NCBI GenBank assembly: GCA_003248965.1
Contig: QFQU01000013.1
Location: 1 to 64,000 of the forward strand
Direction of reading: 5' to 3'
Length of the DNA: 64,000 nucleotides
DNA from: Brevundimonas sp.
GTDB lineage: Bacteria > Pseudomonadota > Alphaproteobacteria > Caulobacterales > Caulobacteraceae
The translations under genes and the position numbers were made by a program. Below are positions 60,504 to 64,000 of the stretch, piece after piece. The number at the start of each line of letters is the position of its first letter. The stretch's first letter is position 1. The notes beneath the pieces are model-generated. The model had not been told where the DNA came from. It was given only the letters and a program-made list of their open reading frames with translations, and did no database searches.

Positions 60504-61286
60504 TCATTCCATTTCCAGATAGTGCTTGGCTCGTGCCAACAGCACCAGTCCCGCGAAGTTCAATCCGACCGTCCATGCAAGGGCGTATCCGACGTCATAA
60601 TAGGTCGGCGTGAATTCCCCGAACATGCCGGCGCGCACCATTTCCACTGCATGGGGAATAGGAACCTTCAACAGAACATCCCGATAATGCTGCGGCAGCC
60701 AGGCCATCATCGTAAACACGCCGGATAGCGGGATCATGGCGTACTGCAGAACAGGCGAAACACGCTCGAACAACTCGTAACGCAGAGAAAGTCCAGCGAA
60801 CACGAAACTGATTCCGCACGCCATGAAAGCCAGCAGGAACCAGCCGGAATAGAGCAGAAGCAGGTCGTGAGGAAGGCTTACCTGTCTGATCGCCAACATC
60901 GCCAGATAGACGATGAAGAAGGCCATGGTGTTTCCGGCGATCTCCAATCCGCATCGCGACAGATAAAGGTGCATGACTCGCACCGGTCGATGGTAGAGGA
61001 GCCCACCGTTGGCTTGAAGCGCATTCATGTTCGCGCCGATCAGATGTCTTAACAGAAGAAGACACATGTAGCCGGTCATGATGAACGGTGCGATCCTGAC
61101 GCCATGCTCATACGCCGGCTTTATCAACGACCACATGATGATGACGCCGAAGCAAAACAGCAACGGTTCGCCGATCAACCAAAGCAGGCCTAAGCCTTGC
61201 CTGCCATAACGCGTGATCGTCTCGCGCATCATCAGCGCGCCTATAATTCTGACGTGTGACGACCATGAATTGTCAGTGGCGATCAC
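60504..61286 (-). CDS. Polysaccharide ABC transporter permease (KpsM-like)
   Basis: A 260-residue inner-membrane permease with six hydrophobic segments. It starts with an amphipathic leader (IIGALMMRETITRYGRQGLGLLWLIGEPLLF), the ABC-2 family entry, and ends with a VGYALAWTVGLNFAGLVLLARAKHYLEME segment. It works with the KpsT-like ATPase to move a lipid-linked polysaccharide across the inner membrane. Its start overlaps the stop of the coiled-coil/TPR gene by four bases. Confidence 0.9.
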   Translation of the reverse strand: MIATDNSWSSHVRIIGALMMRETITRYGRQGLGLLWLIGEPLLFCFGVIIMWSLIKPAYEHGVRIAPFIMTGYMCLLLLRHLIGANMNALQANGGLLYHRPVRVMHLYLSRCGLEIAGNTMAFFIVYLAMLAIRQVSLPHDLLLLYSGWFLLAFMACGISFVFAGLSLRYELFERVSPVLQYAMIPLSGVFTMMAWLPQHYRDVLLKVPIPHAVEMVRAGMFGEFTPTYYDVGYALAWTVGLNFAGLVLLARAKHYLEME

Positions 61287-62902
61287 TGTTGATCTCGAAG
61301 TTCGTGCAATGCATCAGGGTTTTGGGGCCAATAGCGCAGGGACCGCAGATAATGGCCACGCGCCAAATCCAGATCGCCCGCCAGCTTCGCCACGTGTCCG
61401 AGGTGAAGCTGGGCGTCACTGTTCAAGGGCTCCTGATCCGCAGCCTTGCGGTACATCTGCACCGCCGCGTCAAGTCTTCCTTGCTCTTTCAAGGTGTGGC
61501 CGATCTGGATCATAAGACGAGCGTTCCAAGGTTGTGTCAGCAGCAGACTGCGATAGCGCCGCTCTGCCGTCTTCCATTGCCTGCTGGAAAACGCCGCCTG
61601 CGCGAGCTTCAGCCGCTTTCCAAATAGCCAGCGAGTCAATTTGCCGTCGATTTTCCGGGGGCTCGTATTCGCGACGGCCTCGGGAACGGCAAAGCCCAGA
61701 TCGCCCAACCCGTCCTTGGCCGGGCCGAAATCGGGATTCATCTTCAACGCTGCGCTGAAGACCTCGGCGGCCAACTCTCGATTTCCGCGATTTTTGAGGA
61801 CGTGCGCGAGATGCAAACAGGTGTCGAGGTCCGCCGGCGCCAAGGCGAGCGACCTGAAATACGCCGCCTCGGCCGAGGCGAGGTCGCCGTTTTCCTTCAA
61901 CGCGTGTCCGTACTGCTTCCAGGCGGACGCCTTTCGCGGTCGCGCCGCCACATAGGCCGCATAGGCCTCGCGCGCGCGAGGCCAATCCCGGCATGCCTTC
62001 GCGGCGCGCGCGTCGGCCAGAAGCTGTCGATGGTCCACGCCGACGAGAGGCGGTTCGTCGGACGACGCTTCGACGCGTGCTGGCTCGGATGAATTTTCAG
62101 AGGTGTGCGAAACTGACGCCGCCGCGACGGGACGGACGTCGGCCGCCCACCCACGCACCATCCGTCTATGTCGGCTCGCCGCCGATTGGAGTTCGATTTC
62201 CAAGGCATCCCGCTCTGCGCCCAAGGCCTGGATTCGCGCGAGATCGTCCAGACGCCGGCGTTGCAGCGCTTCCGTTCGTCCCTGTTCTCTCTGCAAGGCG
62301 TCCCGCACTCGGTGCAAGTCGATCAGTTCGCCGGCCAGAGCTTCAAAGCGAAGGTTTTCTTCGACTCTCCGAGCGTCCGCGGCCGCGGCGGCCCGCGCCA
62401 GGCTTTCCAGAACGTCGGTCGTGGCCGAACCAACCTGCTCTTGCCGCTTCTCCAGCGCCGCGATTTCCCGTCCCAACTCCTGCATGTCCCGCGAGCCTTG
62501 GGACATCAAGCGCATAAGAGCGTCCCGATGACTGTCGACACCGCTGACCAGGGCCGCGCTGATCGCGCCGAGACGGTCGATCATCGCCTTCTGACGTTTG
62601 ACGGCTTCGGTCGATCCCGTCTCCAGGGCCTTCAGGCGCTCGTCCTGACGCGTCAGAATTTCACGATGGTCGTCGACGCCGCCGGCAAGCGCCGAGCCGA
62701 GCGTATCTAGCCGGTCGAGTATCGCTTTCTGACGTTCGCCGATGTCGGTCGCAATGGTCTCCAAGGCGTTCAATCGACCATCCAGCACGCCTAGCTTGTC
62801 ATTCAGGTTGCCGATAGCGACCGAAGACGCGGCTTGCGACCTAGGAACGGAACGCTTCGCGTCAACGGGACTCGCGCCTGCGGCTGAGTGTGTATCGGCC
62901 AT
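61283..62902 (-). CDS. Coiled-coil and TPR protein of the polysaccharide locus
   Basis: A 539-residue protein. The N-terminal half (about residues 25-240) is a long coiled coil with repeated LDxLxALE-type heptads (VLDGRLNALETIATDIGERQKAILDRLDTLGSAL). The C-terminal half (about 280-535) contains two blocks of TPR helices, for example WKQYGHALKENGDLASAEAAYFRSLALAPADLDTCLHLAHVLKNRGNRELAAEVFSAALKMNPDFG. I chose ATG 62902 because AGGA lies just upstream; a TTG at 62929 would overlap the FkbM stop and is the alternative. It is coupled to the permease gene. It may scaffold the glycan assembly enzymes. Confidence 0.82.
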   Translation of the reverse strand: MADTHSAAGASPVDAKRSVPRSQAASSVAIGNLNDKLGVLDGRLNALETIATDIGERQKAILDRLDTLGSALAGGVDDHREILTRQDERLKALETGSTEAVKRQKAMIDRLGAISAALVSGVDSHRDALMRLMSQGSRDMQELGREIAALEKRQEQVGSATTDVLESLARAAAAADARRVEENLRFEALAGELIDLHRVRDALQREQGRTEALQRRRLDDLARIQALGAERDALEIELQSAASRHRRMVRGWAADVRPVAAASVSHTSENSSEPARVEASSDEPPLVGVDHRQLLADARAAKACRDWPRAREAYAAYVAARPRKASAWKQYGHALKENGDLASAEAAYFRSLALAPADLDTCLHLAHVLKNRGNRELAAEVFSAALKMNPDFGPAKDGLGDLGFAVPEAVANTSPRKIDGKLTRWLFGKRLKLAQAAFSSRQWKTAERRYRSLLLTQPWNARLMIQIGHTLKEQGRLDAAVQMYRKAADQEPLNSDAQLHLGHVAKLAGDLDLARGHYLRSLRYWPQNPDALHELRDQQ

Positions 62903-62925
62903 ATAATCCTGCCCAACTGGACGAT

Positions 62926-63834
62926 TCAATTACGCGCCCCCTCCCGCCTTGAAAAGCGTCGCCTTAACCCAGCGCCGGGCCGTTCGAGAAGGATGTTCGC
63001 GGTCTCCATCTGCATCAGGCGTTCGACGCCGCAAGGCGACAGCGCGCCAGTTTGTTCGTCGATCAACGAGAAGTCGGACAGTCCCAGGGCGGCGAAATCA
63101 TCGAACCATTGCGTCGGCGTCACGCCGGTCCTCGCCAGATGGGAAGACGCGAATTCGGCGATCACCAGAATATCCGGAGAATCCTTGCAAAGCCGCACCA
63201 TCCCCTTGGCGACCTCGTTCTCCCAACCCTCGGCGTCGATCTTGACCAAGGACACGGCCTGGCCGGGAGGGACGATGTCATCCAGAGGCGCGACATCGAC
63301 TTCGAGCGAACCCAATGACGACCCTTCCAGAACGGCCAGACTTCCAAGCATGCTGTTGAAGCCGAAGAAATAGGTCGCACGCCCGGCTTTCGCCCCCCCC
63401 GCGGCGACATGAAGATCGAAACGATCGCCGAAACCATTCGACAACAGCGTGCGCCGGGCGGCCTCCGCCGATCGCGGGTTCGGCTCGACGAGGATCACCC
63501 GACCCTCCCGGCCCACATGCCTTGCCAGTTCGACGCTGATGAGGCCGATATGAGCTCCGACATCGACGACTACGTCGCCCGCTTTCACGGCGCGCTTCAG
63601 CAAGGCCTGAACGCCCGGTTCATGGCCGCTAACGCCGTCCGCCAAATGCAGAACGGTGCGGAATTCTTCCGCCCCCGCCACGATCCATCCGTCCTTAGAC
63701 CGTATCCCCACGAAATCATCGTCCAGCGAAACGATCTGGCGCTGGAGACCTGCTTCGATCATCTCCTGCAGTTTGGCGATTCGGGCTTCAATCAACGAGA
63801 GCCGTTCCTCCAGATGGGCGGCCTCCCCGCTCAC
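62926..63834 (-). CDS. FkbM-family methyltransferase with N-terminal coiled coil
   Basis: A 302-residue methyltransferase starting at GTG, which overlaps the upstream glycosyltransferase stop by four bases. Residues 1-40 are a coiled coil (LEERLSLIEARIAKLQEMIEAGL). The FkbM domain has VVDVGAHIGLISVELARHVGREGRVILVEPNP near residue 90 and VSLVKIDAEGWENEVAKGMVRLC near 195. Like the FkbM gene at 44.7 kb it probably O-methylates a sugar. Its place in the export operon points to modification of the exported glycan. Confidence 0.88.
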   Translation of the reverse strand: MSGEAAHLEERLSLIEARIAKLQEMIEAGLQRQIVSLDDDFVGIRSKDGWIVAGAEEFRTVLHLADGVSGHEPGVQALLKRAVKAGDVVVDVGAHIGLISVELARHVGREGRVILVEPNPRSAEAARRTLLSNGFGDRFDLHVAAGGAKAGRATYFFGFNSMLGSLAVLEGSSLGSLEVDVAPLDDIVPPGQAVSLVKIDAEGWENEVAKGMVRLCKDSPDILVIAEFASSHLARTGVTPTQWFDDFAALGLSDFSLIDEQTGALSPCGVERLMQMETANILLERPGAGLRRRFSRREGARN

Positions 63835-64000
63835 CGAGCGACCTTCCCAGCCACCGCCGCCGCGGAATAGGCCGCCGCGACCTCGCTCCAGCCATAGTCG
63901 GCTATCCGTTCCAGGCAGGCCTTCTGAACGGCCAGAGCCGCATCTCGGTCTTCCAGCGTCGAGAGGATCAGATCCCGCAATTTTCGGCTGTCGTTCGGAT
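63831..64000 (-). CDS. Glycosyltransferase, C-terminal fragment (continues beyond the window)
   Basis: The last 55 codons of a gene whose start lies beyond the window. The peptide ends in RDLILSTLEDRDAALAVQKA, then CLERIADYGWSEVAAAY and AGKVAR. The spacing of the helices and the GWSEVAAAY ending are typical of GT-B (family 4) glycosyltransferase C-termini. Its TGA overlaps the GTG start of the FkbM gene, so it is in the polysaccharide operon. The identity is inferred from the end only. Confidence 0.6.
   Translation of the reverse strand, partial: PNDSRKLRDLILSTLEDRDAALAVQKACLERIADYGWSEVAAAYSAAAVAGKVAR

Overview
The window is chromosomal DNA from a high-GC alphaproteobacterium. The gene neighbourhoods (mdh next to zapE, acnA divergent from ccmABCD-dsbE, mmcB, DUF2794, DUF6356, a split atpHAGDC operon with a very short epsilon subunit) point to the Caulobacteraceae, most likely Brevundimonas. 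The genus is an inference from gene content and coding style; there is no rRNA gene here to settle it. One tRNA (Gly-GCC) is present. I see no prophage, integrase, transposase or CRISPR array.

From 1 to 51 kb the content is mostly core metabolism. 1-5.8 kb: 3' part of malate dehydrogenase, a YbjN-like secreted protein, ZapE, aspartate-semialdehyde dehydrogenase, RarD and a beta-lactamase-fold serine hydrolase. 5.8-10.8 kb: the F1 ATP synthase operon. 11-18.9 kb: a TerC membrane protein, a glutaminyl cyclotransferase, katG divergent from an OxyR-type regulator, and an aconitase whose 5' end looks deleted. 19-22 kb: heme export and cytochrome c maturation genes (ccmA-D, dsbE). 22-43.5 kb: a run of proteases and housekeeping enzymes (M48, S41, M16, S1, DegP-like, M17, NlpC/P60, RlmN, ThpR, MmcB, Bax-inhibitor-1). 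45.6-51 kb: Fe-S scaffold, yidD-thrS, then argB-HAD-dapD on the other strand.

Two stretches look accessory. A two-gene methyltransferase insert lies at 43.6-45.6 kb. From 51.1 kb to the end there is a cell-surface locus: a methyltransferase that seems frameshifted, a 1494-residue serralysin-like RTX metalloprotease with five copies of a ~76-residue module, a GT-B glycosyltransferase coupled to an unknown protein, and a convergent operon encoding a KpsT/KpsE/KpsM-like polysaccharide ABC exporter, a coiled-coil/TPR protein, an FkbM methyltransferase and the end of another glycosyltransferase. This set most likely builds, modifies and exports a surface glycan, with a secreted calcium-binding protease beside it.

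The points most worth a second look are the aconitase 5' end, an OxyR that has the peroxidatic but not the resolving cysteine, a dispersed palindromic repeat with one copy read as protein inside ccmD, the RTX protease (a lone Cys-Gly-Cys-Cys cluster in its N-terminal region, modular repeats), and the frameshifted methyltransferase.
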